From: Peromyscus leucopus | Taxonomy: Eukaryota; Chordata; Mammalia; Rodentia; Cricetidae | Direction: 5' to 3' | Assembly (NCBI RefSeq): GCF_004664715.2 | Contig: NC_051073.1 | Span: 58,631,879-58,695,878 of the forward strand | DNA length: 64,000 nucleotides | Shown: positions 48,612-60,737 of the stretch, piece after piece | Layout: the number at the start of each line of letters is the position of its first letter | Position numbering within the stretch: position 1 is the stretch's first letter | Notes under the pieces: generated by a model | Told to the model about the DNA's origin: nothing | Databases searched by the model: none | Seen by the model: the letters and a program-made list of their open reading frames with translations, nothing else | Made by a program: the position numbers and the translations under genes

Positions 48612-49372
48612 GAATCAATTTTTGCTCATTTATCTGAAAATATCCAATTATATAAATAACTGGTTCTTATAGAGTATCTTGGCCTTTTCAGGCAGAGCTT
48701 AGTTGCATCAGTTGACCTATGTGTAGAGCAGGCAAGAAGATTCATGCATAAAATCCTGCTGTTGTTAAATCCATTCCTTTCTTGGGCTTTCTTTTTCTAT
48801 AGCTTTCTGCTGCTGCTACCCACGGGATCTTGAAATACCACTGTTGGGATTAGTGCTCTCCTGCCTGAAAAATACTTCACTCATAGCTTCTGTTTCAGTA
48901 GATGAGAATATTTTCAGCTTCTAGCATTCTATTTACTTCTATATTGATCTCCATATCTTATTGTTTTTTTTATAAATGAATATACTGCCATTCATTAAGG
49001 AAGCCCCATTGTGTAAGTCAATTTTTCTCCAAGATGTTTTCCTTTTTAAATATTTGTTATGAATTTTTGTTATTATAAAATAAAAAAAATCTATTGTCCC
49101 TTGGACATTGAATTTGGGCTGTGTACTAAATTAAGGGAAAGGTTGGCAGTAGGTAATGTCAGAATATTTTTGTATTTCTCTAGAAATTCTGCCTTTTCCT
49201 GTCCTGTCATATTAATGTCTGGAACATGTAGAGTCAGAAGAAAGATCTTACACTTTCCTCCTAAAGCACTCATCTGCTTCTTAGTTTTATAAGAGCTGGC
49301 TTCTGTTGATGGGAATGTATTGCCTGGAACAACTTAAGATGAAGTTATCTTAATTGAGCTTAGTAGGGTCAT

Positions 49373-49374
<2 letters not shown>
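48612..49374. other. STXBP5L intron, no feature recognised
   Basis: AT-rich unique-looking DNA. Confidence 0.5.

Positions 49375-49426
<52 letters not shown>
49375..49426. repeat. (CA)n microsatellite
   Basis: About 26 CA units. Confidence 0.97.
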
Positions 49427-49428
<2 letters not shown>

Positions 49429-49520
49429 ACACACATTTCTTTTAGTAATCTATGCCAACTTTCTCCTTTTCCCTTTGTTCTCTCAACATTAACCATAAAT
49501 TTCAGAGATCTTATGTCCAT

Positions 49521-49672
49521 TTTTTTTTTTTTCGAGACAGGGTTTCTCTGTGTAGCTTTGCGCCTTTCCTGGGACTCACTTGGTAGCCCAGGCTGGCCTC
49601 GAACTCACAGAGATCCGCCTGGCTCTGCCTCCCGAGTGCTGGGATTAAAGGCGTGCGCCACTACCGCCTGGC
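49521..49672 (-). mobile_element. Young cricetid-type B1 SINE
   Basis: Antisense: T run, 'cgagacagggtttctctgtg', 'gctttgcgcctttcctggg', 'cgtgcgccactaccgcctgg'. cttatgtccat is duplicated at 49510-49520 and 49673-49683. Confidence 0.95.
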
Positions 49673-49918
49673 CTTATGTCCATTTTTATTGTATCCTGGA
49701 CTTACAAGTTAGACTTTTACCATAACCAAATGTTTATGATTTTTCCTGCCCATATTTGGAAAATGAACCATCTTTATACATTCCCTAGAAATTAATAGAC
49801 TAATGCTTAAGATTTTTAAAAACGTTTGAAAAATTTTATTGTTTGAGAACTTTGGTCAATGAGTTTTGACTATATTTACCCCTTCCCCTCAGATACATGC
49901 CCAACTTCCCTACCCATC

Positions 49919-50067
49919 TGTGGATGTTTGAATGAAAATGGCCCCCATGGGTTCCAATGTTTGAATGCCTGGTCCCCAGTTGGCGGAACAGTTTAGGAAA
50001 AAATTGTTGGAGGAGGTGTGTCACTGGGGATGGGCTTTGAGGTTTCAAAAGCCCACATCTGGCCCAA

Positions 50068-50146
<79 letters not shown>

Positions 50147-50315
50147 ACCTGCTGCCTGTAGATAAGGGTATATAGCTCTCAGCCACTACTCCAGGGCTAT
50201 ACTTGCCTGCTTTCTACTCTGATAGTAATGAAAGCCCTCAACTAAATGCTTTTTTAAAAATAGAGTTGCCTTGGTCACAGTGTCTCTTCACAGCAATAGA
50301 AGAATAACTAAAACA
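49919..50315 (+). mobile_element. MaLR-like solo LTR with expanded (CT)n
   Basis: 'tgtggatgtttgaatgaaaa', 'tggtccccagttggcggaac', 'ggaggaggtgtgtcactggg', CT run, 'tttacctgctgcctgtag', 'ccttggtcacagtgtctctt', ending 'gaataactaaaaca'. This is a rodent MaLR LTR order. The flanking text ('ccaacttccctaccca' before, 'cccaattttgtgttttctct' after) looks like antisense L1 3'-UTR, so the LTR probably landed in an L1 fragment. Confidence 0.65.
50071..50144. repeat. (CT)n microsatellite within the LTR
   Basis: About 37 uninterrupted CT units where the LTR family normally has a short CT stretch. Confidence 0.96.
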
Positions 50316-50940
50316 TAACCCAATTTTGTGTTTTCTCTTTTTTTCCCCCACACTTGGAGATGGAAGGAAGACACAAAGTATCATCCCTAGCTAAGGAGCT
50401 ATTGGCAATTTAAAACTGCTGGGAAAGGGAGAGTTTTTAATACTCCAAGTTTTTGAGTCAATGTTGTAAAAGCTGTAATAGATAATGTGGATCAGATTTT
50501 TTCCCTAATCTAACCTGATTGAATTTATTTCAGAATGACCTTGAGGAGAAAGAGGTTTTTTTTTAATTTATTTTTTATTTATTTTTTTTTAGGAGTGTTT
50601 TGCTTGTCTGGAATGATCTTTTTGTATAAATTCTCTCTTAAAGATCAGAAATACTAATATAAGCTTCTGTGAGACAGACTTACTATTTGTTTAAAATTGA
50701 AATACGAGTACAGGGATTTCTTGATCTCATTTACTCTCATTAGTGAAATGTTTGATTTTTATTTTGTAATTTCTTCAATTTAGTGAGTGGTCTTGACCCT
50801 ACCTCAAGTTGAAGTTCTGATCATATGGTGCTTTTGAAAGCCCTTTCTATCTCAATCTTAAATTCATATGGGGAAAATCAGGTCACACTTTCATCTTAAA
50901 ATAGAATTAGAGAACTGAAAGCTACATAGCCTTGAAGTTA
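50316..50940. other. STXBP5L intron, no feature recognised
   Basis: Short T-rich low-complexity at about 50558-50592. Confidence 0.5.
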
Positions 50941-50944
50941 TCAG

Positions 50945-51065
50945 TCAAACCGTGTTGTGTTTCTGTAGTTTTGTGACCTTGGATAATTACTCAACCTTTC
51001 TAAGCCCCAGTTTCTTCATAATAACACCACCTGTGACATCAGGCAATAAAAATCAATGCAAAGCA
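50945..51065 (+). mobile_element. MIR SINE fragment
   Basis: 'gttttgtgaccttggataat', 'tactcaacctttctaagccc', 'cagtttcttcataataacac' are the conserved MIR core in order. Confidence 0.65.
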
Positions 51066-51424
51066 AAAGAGATATTCCATGTGAAGTATTGATAGACAAC
51101 AAAATGAAGATAAAATGTTAAGAAATATGTTCAAGTTACTTAGTGGTAGATCTGAGCCCCAAGCTTGTTCTCCTCACTTGTAGCATAATTTTCTTTTATG
51201 TTATCTGCCTCTGTGATGTTGCTTCACAACATTTTCAGTTGAGAGTGTTTTTCTATTTTACTACAGGGCTAAAACATATTGTATGATGATTACTTTTCAT
51301 TTTATTGTCCAACAATGAGAAAGATCTAAAATGGATCCAATAGGTGTGTTTCTTTCAAGTATGATACAGGATTAAGTTGTAGACTATTAAGTGTAGCAAG
51401 CTTTCTCATTGGACTTTCTTTGGA

Positions 51425-51760
51425 CCGCTAGCCCCCAAATAATGACATGGAGAATTATTATTAATTATGAAAGCTTGGCCTTTAGCTTAGGCTTATTGTC
51501 AACTATCTCATAACTTAAATTAGCCTATTTCTATTAATCTATGTTCTGCCATGTGGCTTTTTACCTCTCTTCTATTCTGTACATCCAATTCTGCACTGTC
51601 TTGCTGACATCTCCTTGTACCTAGATTCTTCCCCTCAGTTCCTCTTTCTGCCTGGAACTCCTGCTTAATCTCTCCTGCCTAGCTATTGGCTGTTCAGCTT
51701 TTTATGAAACCAATCACAATGATACATCTTCACATAGGATACAAATATCCTGCAACATTT
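51425..51760 (-). mobile_element. Cricetid-type solo LTR
   Basis: 'accgctagcccccaaataat', 'cttaaattagcctatttcta', 'atgttctgccatgtggcttt', 'gctattggctgttcagcttt', 'gaaaccaatcacaatgatac', ending 'ctgcaaca'. The layout parallels the LTR at 14356-14741 (shared 'cttaaattaa.cc', 'tgcctagc.a.tggc', 'ccaatca' blocks). No clear target duplication was found; orientation follows the CCAAT boxes. Confidence 0.6.
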
Positions 51761-52410
51761 AAGTTGTAGAATGCCAGCATGTTAAATGGTCTAAAAAGGG
51801 AGAAATTAGTGTAGCCAGGAATAAAATGAAAGTTTCAGGCAAGTAGAGTGCTATAGTAGGAAGAGAGACAGTGGGTTTGATATCTAGTAAAGAAACTGTG
51901 GGTGAATAGGACAAATACCAAAGTTCAATTTTTTGAAGGAGTCTAGAAATGTGTGACCATGTGGTTGTATAAGACATTGGTATTAATGGGGAATGATTTG
52001 TCAAGGTGAGAGTGAGGGAAGAATAATGTATCCAAGGAGTATTATATATTGAAACAAGATTATTGAAGACACTCACGCTGCTAATAGGTCTCAGGACAGA
52101 GATATAAGACAGATGATAAAATCATCTAAAATTGGAAAAGAAGAAACAACTAACAGTAGTAGAAGCATTTTATACAGAGCTATCTGGTTGCAACAGAGAT
52201 TTTTTTTTAAATTCTTCAGTTCTGTGCCCTTTTATTGAGTAGTAAAACAGATAGAATTGAGTATCCTTTAGGGATTTATCTATGGATTGTTTGTTACAAA
52301 TGTGACTATATTTAAATTACTTCTCTAATATATAATATGTGATATGAGAGAAAGTATGAGATATAGACACATTTTAAAGAAAGTGCCTTTAATTTTTTAA
52401 TTAAAAATTT
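51761..52410. other. STXBP5L intron, no assigned feature
   Basis: 51761-52090 is purine-rich and may be old dispersed repeat, but I cannot name it. The 105-codon minus-strand frame here is not protein-like. Confidence 0.4.
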
Positions 52411-52585
52411 GCCGGGCGGTGGTGGTGCACGCCTTTAATCCCAGCACTCAGGAGGCAGAGCCGGGTGGATCTCTGTGTGTTTGAGGCCAGCCTGGTCTAC
52501 AGAGAGCGAGATCTAGGACAGGCATCAAAAAACTACACAGAGAAACCCTGTCTCGAAAATACCAATAAATAAATAATAAAGTAAA
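52411..52585 (+). mobile_element. B1 SINE
   Basis: 'gccgggcggtggtggtgcac' to 'gaaaccctgtctcgaaaata', with an (AATA)n-like tail. Confidence 0.94.
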
Positions 52586-52597
52586 AAAATTAATCAT

Positions 52598-52733
52598 ATT
52601 TATTCGTGCTTGTGGAGAGCATCATGCAACATGGAGTTGGTTATTTTGTTCCACCATTCAGGTCCTGGGCATTAGACTTAGATTGTCAAGCTTGGCAGCA
52701 AGCCAGTTTACCTGCTGAGCCATCTCACTGGCT
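52598..52733 (-). mobile_element. B2/B3-like SINE, decayed
   Basis: 'attcaggtcctgggcattag', 'ggcagcaagccagtttacct', 'gctgagccatctcactggc' is an antisense tRNA-like head with a degraded body. Confidence 0.6.
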
Positions 52734-54499
52734 TGAGCGAGTTCAATTTGAATTTAATTCCTTCATACTTTGAAAAAGTACTTCTCTGTTAAGTTTAAGT
52801 AGTATAAATTATACTTAACATAATGTGTTCAATCAAAGGCTTGTCTACAAACACTTCACTTATGAATCTTTGATGTTTTTGAAAATTAGCAGTTTTAAAG
52901 TTTAAATAAGTTATTCACTATGTATATTGGACTGTTATGACAAAAATCAATAGGTCTTTGAATATCCACAGGGCTTTTATGCTTCAAAGACAGATTCTCT
53001 GACCTTGAATAGTTTATAATTAAGTAGTAGAGATTAGTCTATGTTAATAGGAGGTTTAGTAAAACGTTGGCATGTATAATATCTCTTAAGTTTTGTGTCA
53101 AAAATATGAGTGCTTGTTATTTTCTAAAACTCTAGCATATACATATAGTGACAATCTCAAAGGTACTCAGTGAGAAAGAGTGATGATGGTAGTTATTAAG
53201 AATTTTTTATGTTCCTTCATTAATATGGAAAATTGAAATATTACTCCAAAAATACAGAGATAATTATATATTGATTTAAAAGTTATTCTAAGGATTTTTA
53301 TTTCACAGTAAAAAACAGTTATAACTATTCATTTTTCTTAAAATATAATTTTTAAAGAAAATACTGCTTATATGCAGATGATATTGAACTTAAAAAGTCC
53401 TAAATATTTAATCATAGCCCAAAGCTTAATGAAGGACAGAAAATGAAAGACAGAAACCCTGTTCATAAAGGAGTCTGGGATTTATTTGGGGAGATCACAA
53501 AAGTACTGCAGTCATTCTTGAGTCACATTGAATAAAAGCTAAGTTGTGCTATTGGTTTAGAATCTTGGCATATATTTCTTACAGCAGTGAGCTGTAACCT
53601 GGGATTTGAGAGAGAGAGGAGTGGGTGAATTGGTTACATGTAAAATAATACTGGCAATTTGAGCCTCATTTCTTTGTCTGTATGTATAAATAGCTTTTCC
53701 ATTAATATATTTTAGAAGTTACACTTTTTTAGCCTCAGTCACAGAACAAACATAAAAGTTCTTAGGCATGTAAACAAATTGGTTCTTGAACACTAAATTC
53801 TGATGGGATTTGTTGTCAGAGCTACAGCAGAAACTAATGACATCAGCTCTAGTCTCCTAATAGAATTCTAACAGCTGTAACTCTTGCAGTTTTACATAAA
53901 CATCAAAGTTTATTAATTTATTCTGCTATTAGTGATGATTATATAAACCAGTTAAAGTCCAAGGTAGTAATACATTTTTCTCTTACTAAGTACTTTACAT
54001 AATGGAAAAAATGTTGTTGAATAACACTGAATACAACCCTGGTTTTGTGGCTTTTAAAAAAATTCAACATATTTCAGAATTACAACTAAATATATAAATG
54101 GTGGTTTCATCCTAATTTTATTAGTCATTACTGCTATTATAGACAAGTTACTGATTTTTATTTATTTATTTTGTATCTAAACTTTCTCTTTCTCTTTCTG
54201 CATGGAGACTTCTTCATTTAAAAGTTACTCATTCTGCAAATGTTTACTGATGATATTCCAGACATACAATCTAAGCCAATGTATCATTTTTCTACTTTCC
54301 TTTTATTGAAAATAGTTTGTTATGCAAAATATTCTGATTATTTTGCCCTCCCACAACTCCTCTGAGAACCTTCCTCCTTAGACTAGCAATTACTAACTAA
54401 ACCTTTATGTATTCTTTGACAACTTCTTACATGTACATAATAAATTTTATTTCCTTTCACCCCATTGCTCTGTTTCATTTCCTCTCCACACTCAGCATC
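52734..54499. other. STXBP5L intron, no feature recognised
   Basis: Long AT-rich interval with no recognised repeat or exon, immediately before the L1 cluster. Confidence 0.5.
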
Positions 54500-56269
54500 C
54501 TGCATAACCTATTGTTTTTTATTTATTTTTTTCATTTTACAGACCAACTACATATCCCCCTCTCTTCCCTCCTTGTGCCCCCAGCCTTCCCACCCAACCC
54601 ATTCCCCATCCTCTCCTCTGAAAAGGTAAAGCCTCCCACGGGGAGTCAGCAGAGCCTGGTACATTCAGCTGAGGCAGGTCCAACTCCCCTCCCTCCCCCA
54701 CATTAAGGCTGTGGAAGATGTCCCACCATAGATAGTGGGCTCCAAAAAGCCACCTCATGCACCATGAATGGATCCTGATCTTACTGTCAGGGGACCCCTT
54801 AAACAGATCAAGCTACACAACTGTATAACTTATGCAGAGGGCCTAGTCCAGTCCCATGGAGGCTCCACAGATGTTGGTCTAAAGTTCATGAGTTCCCACT
54901 AGTTTGGTTTGGTTGTCTCTGTAGGTTTCCCCATCATGATCTTGGTGCCCTTTGCTCATAGAATCCCATTTCTCTCTCTTCGACTGGATTTCTAGAGCTC
55001 TCTTGGTACTTGGCTGTGGATCTCTGCATCTGCTTTCATCAGTTACTGGATGAAGGCTCTATGATGACAGGGTAGTCACCAATCTGATTACCAGGGTAAG
55101 CCAGTTCAGGCACCCTCTTCACTATTGCTAGTAGTATAAGCTGGAGTCATCCTTGTGGATTCCTGTGAACTTCCCTAGCACCTGGTTTCTCTCTATCCCC
55201 ATGATGTCTCCCTCTATCATGGTATCTCTTTCATTGCTCTCCCAATCCATCCCTGTTCCAGCTCGACCATCCTGTTCCCTTATGTTCTCACCCTCCATCC
55301 CTTGCCCTCCATTCCCCCCACCCCCAGTTTGCTCATGTAGATCTCATCTATTTCTCTTTCACTGGGTGATCTATGCGTCCCTCTTAGGGTCCTCCTTGTT
55401 AGCTAGCTTCTCTGGAGCTGCTATGAACATAGTTGAGCATGTGTCATTGTGGTATGATTGAGCATTCCTTGGGTATATGCCCAAGAGTGGTATAGCTGGG
55501 TCTTGAGGAAGACTGATTCCCAATTTTCTGAGGAACCACAATACTGATTTCCAAAGTCACTGTACAAGTTTGCACTCCCACCAACAGTGAAGGAGTGTTC
55601 CCCTTGCTCTGCATCCTTTCTAACATAAGCTGTTATCAGTGTTTTTGACCTTAGCCATTCTAACAGGTGTAAGATGGTATCTCAGAGTCATTTTGATTTG
55701 CACTTCTTTGATGATTAAGGATGTTGAGCAATTCCTTAAATGTCTTTAAGCCATTTGAGATTCTTCTGTTGAGAATTCTCTGATTAGCTCTGTAGCCCAT
55801 TTTTTAATTGGATTGTTCATTATTTTGATGTATAGTTTCTTGAATTCCTTATATATTTTAGAGATCAGCCCTCTGTCAGATGTTGGGTTGGTGAAGATCT
55901 TTTCCCATCCTGTAGGCTATCATTTTGTCTTATTTACCATGTCTTTTGCCTAACAGAAGCTTCTCAGTTTCAGGAGGTTCCATTTATTAATTGTTGCTTT
56001 TAGTGTTTGTGATACTGGTGTTATATTTAGGAAGTGGTCTCCTGTGCCAAAGCATTCTAGGCTACTTTCTACTTCCCCTCTATCAGGATCAGTGTAGGTG
56101 GATTTATGGTGAGGTCTTTGATCCACTTGGCTTTGAGTTTTGTGCATGGCAATAGATGTGGATCTATTTACAACCTATATGTTGACATCTAGTTATGCCA
56201 GCACCATTTGTTGAAGATGCTTTTTTTCTCCATTGTACAGTTTTGGCTTCTTTGTCAAAAAATCAGGTG

Positions 56270-57700
56270 TGTGGTGATATTGTGTTCCCCAAAATATTGT
56301 AATAAACTTATCTGGGGTCAGAGAACAGAACAGCCACTAGATACAGAGGCCAGAAAAATGGTGGCACACACCGCTTTAATCCTATCACTTGGGAGGCAGA
56401 GATCCATTCGGATCTCTGTAAGTTCAAGGCCACACTGGAAACAGCCAGGAATGGTGACTCATGCCTTTAATCCCAGGAAGTGATGGCAGGAAGTGGAAAG
56501 GTATATAAGGCATGAAAACCAGGAACTAGAGCTGGTTAAGCTTTCAGGCTTTCAAGAAACAATTCAGCTGAGATCCATTTGGATAAGGACACAGAGGCTT
56601 CCAGTCTAAGGAAACAGGATCAGCTGAGAAGTTGGCCAGGAGAGGTATCTGTGGCTTGTTCTGTCTCTCTGATCTTTCAGCATTCACCCAATACCTGGCC
56701 CTGGGTTTGTTTTTATTAATAAGAACTTTTTTTTAAAAAAATTTATTTTATTTTACAATACTATTCAGTTCTACATAACAGCCACAGATTTCCTTGTTCT
56801 CCCCCTTCCTGCTCCCTCCTCTTCCCCCCAGCCCACCTCCCATTCCCACCTCCTCCAGGGCAAAGCCTCCCACGAGGACTGAGATCGACCTGATAGACTC
56901 AGTCCAGGCAGGTCTAGTCCCCTCCTCCCAGATTGAGCCAAGTGTCCCTGTATAAGTCCCAGGTTTCAAACAGCTATCTCATGCAGTGAGCACAGGACAT
57001 GGTACCACTGCCTAGATGCCTCCCAAACAGATCAAGCCAATCAACTGTCCCACCTATTCAGAGGGCCTGATCCAGTTGGGGGCCCCTCAGCCTTTGGTTC
57101 ATAGTTCATGTGTTTCCATTCATTTGGCTATTTGTCCCTGTGCTTTATCCAACCTTGGTTTCAACAATTCTCACTCATATAAACCCTCCTCTTTCTCGAT
57201 AATTAGACTCCCAGCGCTCCACCCGGGGCCTAGCCATGGATGTCTGCATCCAGATTCCTCAGTACTTGGATGGGGTTTCTGGCACAACTATTAGGGTGTT
57301 TGGCCATCCCATCACCAGAGTAGGTCAGTCCCGGCTGTCTCTCGGCCATTGCCAGCAGTCTTTTGTAGGGTTATCTTTGTGGATTTCTTTGGGTCTCTTT
57401 AGCACTTTGTTTCTTCCTTTTCTCATGTGGTCTTCATTTACCACGGTCTCCTATTCCTTATTCTCCCTCTCTGTTCTTGATCCAGGTGGGATCTCCCACT
57501 CTCTTTCCCTCGACTCTCGCCGTTCATTGCTCCCACTCATGTCCAGGCTGTTCATGTAGATCTCATCCATTTCTCCGTCATTGGGTGATTCCCGTGTCTT
57601 TCTTGGGGTCCTGTTTTCCAGGTAGCCTCACTGGTGATGTGAGTAGCAGTCCAGGCATCCTTGTTCCATATTAATAAGAACTTTTAAGATTCATGCTACA
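56270..57700. mobile_element. Solo LTR nested in the L1 and itself interrupted
   Basis: Starts tgtggtgatattgtg and ends attcatgctaca (TG...CA), about 476 bp once the inner L1 is removed. The flanks caggtg (56264-56269) and cagtg (57701-57705) fit a short target duplication, and the L1 text joins up across it. It contains 'gtaataaactta', 'gtatataagg' and two B1-like blocks (about 56350-56475: 'ctttaatcctatcacttggg', 'catgcctttaatcccagg'). I recall this type from cricetid genomes; the family name is uncertain. Confidence 0.72.
56731..57668 (-). mobile_element. 5'-truncated L1 nested in the LTR
   Basis: Antisense L1 3'-UTR of a different, less diverged subfamily: T/A-rich tail at left, 'gcaaagcctcccacgaggac', 'gatcaagccaatcaactgtc', 'gtagatctcatccatttctc'. 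A perfect 17-bp duplication tattaataagaactttt lies at 56714-56730 and 57669-57685. Confidence 0.92.
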
Positions 57701-57726
57701 CAGTGTTTATAGGTGTGTGGATTAAT

Positions 57727-58315
57727 GTCTAACCAAGCAAGCGAAAGACTACATGAGAAAAACTTTAAGTCTCTGAAGAAAGAAATTGAAAATATCAGAA
57801 AATGGAAAAATCTCTCATGCTCATGGATAGGTAGGATTAACATAGTAAAAATGGCAATCTTACCAAAAGCAATCTGCAGATTCAATGCAATCCCCATCAA
57901 TATCCCAACACAATTCTTCACAGACTTGGAAAGAACAATACTCATCTTCATATGGAAAAACAAAAAACCCAGGATAGCTAAAACAATCCTGTACTAATAA
58001 AGCTACTTCTGGAGGCATCGCCATCCCTGACCTCAAGCTCTACTATAGAGCTTTAGTAACAAAAACAGCTTGCTTGGTATTGGCATAAAAACCGACATGA
58101 AGACCAATGGAATCAACTTGAAGACCCTGACATTAATCCACACACCTATGAACACCTTTTTTTTTTTTTGACAAAGAAGTCAAAACTGTACAATGGGAAA
58201 AAGAAAGCCTCTTCAACAAATAATGCTGACATAACTGTATGTCAACATGTAGAAGGTTGCAAATAGGTCCATATCTATCACCATGCACAAAACTCAAGTT
58301 CAAGTGCATCAAAGA
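57727..58315 (+). mobile_element. Inverted 5' segment of the 54515-58315 L1 (ORF2)
   Basis: The + strand encodes recognisable L1 ORF2 text, [18 protein letters not shown] then [16 protein letters not shown], upstream of the ORF2 region that is antisense on the left. The frame stops at about 57997. A T run at 58148-58159 expands an original short 'gattttt'. ORF2 encodes the endonuclease/reverse transcriptase; this piece is dead. Confidence 0.88.
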
Positions 58316-58330
58316 CTGCATAACCTTTTG

Positions 58331-59040
58331 TGCAGTATTATCCTCTGAACTAGACTGCCACCATCTTCAGGAGTTCTGCTGAGTTTGCTCACAAAAAATC
58401 ATCATAGCTGGTCCTTTTGACTATTTGCTTTCCCTCATAGAAAGGAGAGGGTAGGGAGGATCATGTGACCATTACCTGAGCATCTAGCTGTTCCTTCCAA
58501 CAAATCTTATACAATTCTGCTCTAATAGCACTTGGTCTTGGGGAAATGAGGGGGAGGGTTTTCAGTTATGCAGCCACGGGGGAGCTGTCATTTATGCTGG
58601 GTGCACACCTTTCAGTGTGGCATTTAATGTCACCTATGTTCCTGCCTGTAACTCATTAACCATTGCTGTCTGTTAGTAAGCCTTATAAACTCATCAGTTT
58701 TCCTAGGTAAAATGAGGTGGAATTATGCCTTTGTTTGTTGAGATCTTAGGAGGAGTGATGGATGTGGTTTGCTTACATCTCTTCCAGGGAAGGAATTTTC
58801 AGCAACACACCCTCTCCACTATAAAAGCTATTCACCAGGGAGGAGGCTTCAGTTCAGATCAAGCTTGACTTTTCCCTGTCCTGTGACCAAAGTGTGTGAC
58901 ATTTTCAACAATTAGATGTTACTATCAATTTCTGGTTGGCAGCTGAGAGCAATTGCATGGTCCATATTGTTTAGGAGCCTTTAATAAGCACCCCCCTGAC
59001 CAACATCCCATAGAGCAGTATCATACATCTGGTACTGGGA
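58331..59040. other. STXBP5L intron, probable old rodent repeat at the end
   Basis: 58331-58700 shows nothing recognisable. 58790-59040 ('caccagggaggaggcttcag', 'ttgacttttccctgtcctgt') looks like a dispersed rodent repeat I have seen with L1, but I cannot assign it. Confidence 0.3.
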
Positions 59041-59099
59041 TTTTTGTTTAAAAAACTATGACTTCTGAGAGGAACATTATTCAACATATAAGGTACCTT

Positions 59100-60730
59100 C
59101 ATTCCAACACTATAATTTTTTTTTCATTTTAATAAGCTTATAAAATAGTAGGTTTCTATATGGCTTTTTCACAATCCTTACTCTTTGTTATCTGTCACTC
59201 CAAACCCCTCCTCTGTCCTGTCTTTCCAAACCCTCTCCACTTAGACCTCTTCTCCCATCATTTCCCTTTCCATTATCATAACACATGTCTGCCACTATCC
59301 TCCTTAGGCCTTTCTCCTGCCCCAGTGGCCATTTTCTAGTTTCCTGGCTTCTACAGGTAAGTCTTAAGTTAAACAGAAATCTAAAGGCTTGCCATATAAT
59401 ACTCACATATGTTAGAGAAGATGCAATATTTGTTTTTCTGGGTTTGTGATACCTCACTCAGTATAATATTTTCCTAAGTGAATCCATTTACCTGCTAGTT
59501 TTATAATTTTCTTTATAGCTGAATAGTATTCCATTGTGTATATACACCACATTTTTCACATTATCCACACATCAGCTGATGGATATTTTGGCTGATTCCA
59601 ATTCCTAGTTATTATAAATAAAGCAGTAATGAACATAGATGACCAAGTATGTCTGTATTAAGCTATAGAGTCTTCTGAATCTATGTTTAGGAGTAGTGTA
59701 TCTGAGTCCTATGGTAGTTCTATGTCTAGCTTTGGAGGAACCTTCACACTAACTTCTATAGTGGCTGTACCAGTGTATACTCCTGTCAACAGTGAATAGG
59801 GATCCTTACTCCCCTGAACTCTCTCTAGTATTTGTTGTCATTTTTTCTTTTGATTTCAGACATTCTTACTGCAATAAGATGAAATCTCAAAATAGTTTTA
59901 TTTTATATTTCCTTGATAGCTGAGGATGGTGAATACTTTAAAAATATTTTTCAGTAGTTCTTCATTTCAGAGCTCCCTGTTCAGTTCCCTACTCTGTTGT
60001 TAAAATTGGGTTTTCTTGCTGTTTAGGTTTTTGTGCTCTAGACATTAATCCTCTGTCTGATGTATAACTGGCAGAGATCCCCATTCTGTAAGCCGCCTCT
60101 TCACTTGATTAACAGTTTCCTCTTCAGTGTAGAGCTTTTCTCGAAGCTCTACTTGTTGATCTTATTCCTGGTGGGATCCAGATCTTATTCAGAAAGCCGT
60201 TACCTGATCCTACAACTTTTGTATACTCCTTACTCCTTCTCTGGAAATTTCAGAGTCTTAGATCTGACACTAATGTCCTCAATCTATTTGGAATTTATTT
60301 ATGCATGGTAAAAGATAAGGACTAATTACTCCCCACATGTAGACATCCAATTTTCTAGCATTTGTTAGAGATGTGTATTTTTGACATCTTTGCCAAAAAT
60401 CGGGTGCCTTTAGGTGCATAGACATATCTGAATCTCAATTGTATGTCATTGATCAATGTATCTGTTTTTATGCCAGTACCATGCTATTTTTACTACTGTG
60501 ACTGTGTGGTATGGTGATTCCTCCAGCAGTGTTTTTATAATCCCGATTTTTTTTAAAGCTTATGTTCTAGGTATTTTGTGCTTCCATGTGAACTTTAAGA
60601 TTGTTTTTCCAATTTCTGTGAAGAATTGCATTAGAAGTTTGATAGTTTGATTGCATTGTATCTGTAGACTGCTTTTGGGAGGATGGCCATTTTCACAATA
60701 GTAATCCCACCAACTCACTACCAAATAATT
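59100..60730 (-). mobile_element. Old L1 (Lx-like), 3'-UTR and ORF2 3' part
   Basis: Antisense: 'tagctgaatagtattccatt', 'gtgtatatacaccacatttt', 'gctgatggatattttggctg', 'aacagtgaatagggatcctt', 'gacattaatcctctgtctga'. Minus-strand frame 60560-60754 keeps FFTEIGKTILKFTWKHK, typical ORF2 text. Frames are otherwise disrupted. Confidence 0.85.
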
Positions 60731-60737
60731 TCTAAAA

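Larger units (their letters stand above)
54515..58315 (-). mobile_element. 5'-inverted L1, host of the nested insertions
   Basis: The 3' piece (54515-57726, excluding the nested LTR) runs antisense: A tail, 3'-UTR, then the ORF2 3' end ('gggtatatgcccaagagtgg', 'caacagtgaaggagtgttcc', and a minus-strand TINKWNLLKLRSFC). The 5' piece (57727-58315) is inverted to the + strand. The direct repeat ctgcataacctattg (54500-54514) and ctgcataaccttttg (58316-58330) brackets both, so this is one insertion. About 187 bp of ORF2 (58129-58315) is present in both pieces. All frames are broken. Confidence 0.82.

Noticed and set aside
57713..57997. 94-codon frame with ORF2 text as an active L1 gene
   Set aside because: It is a fragment in the inverted 5' piece of a dead L1, with a stop and broken downstream sequence.
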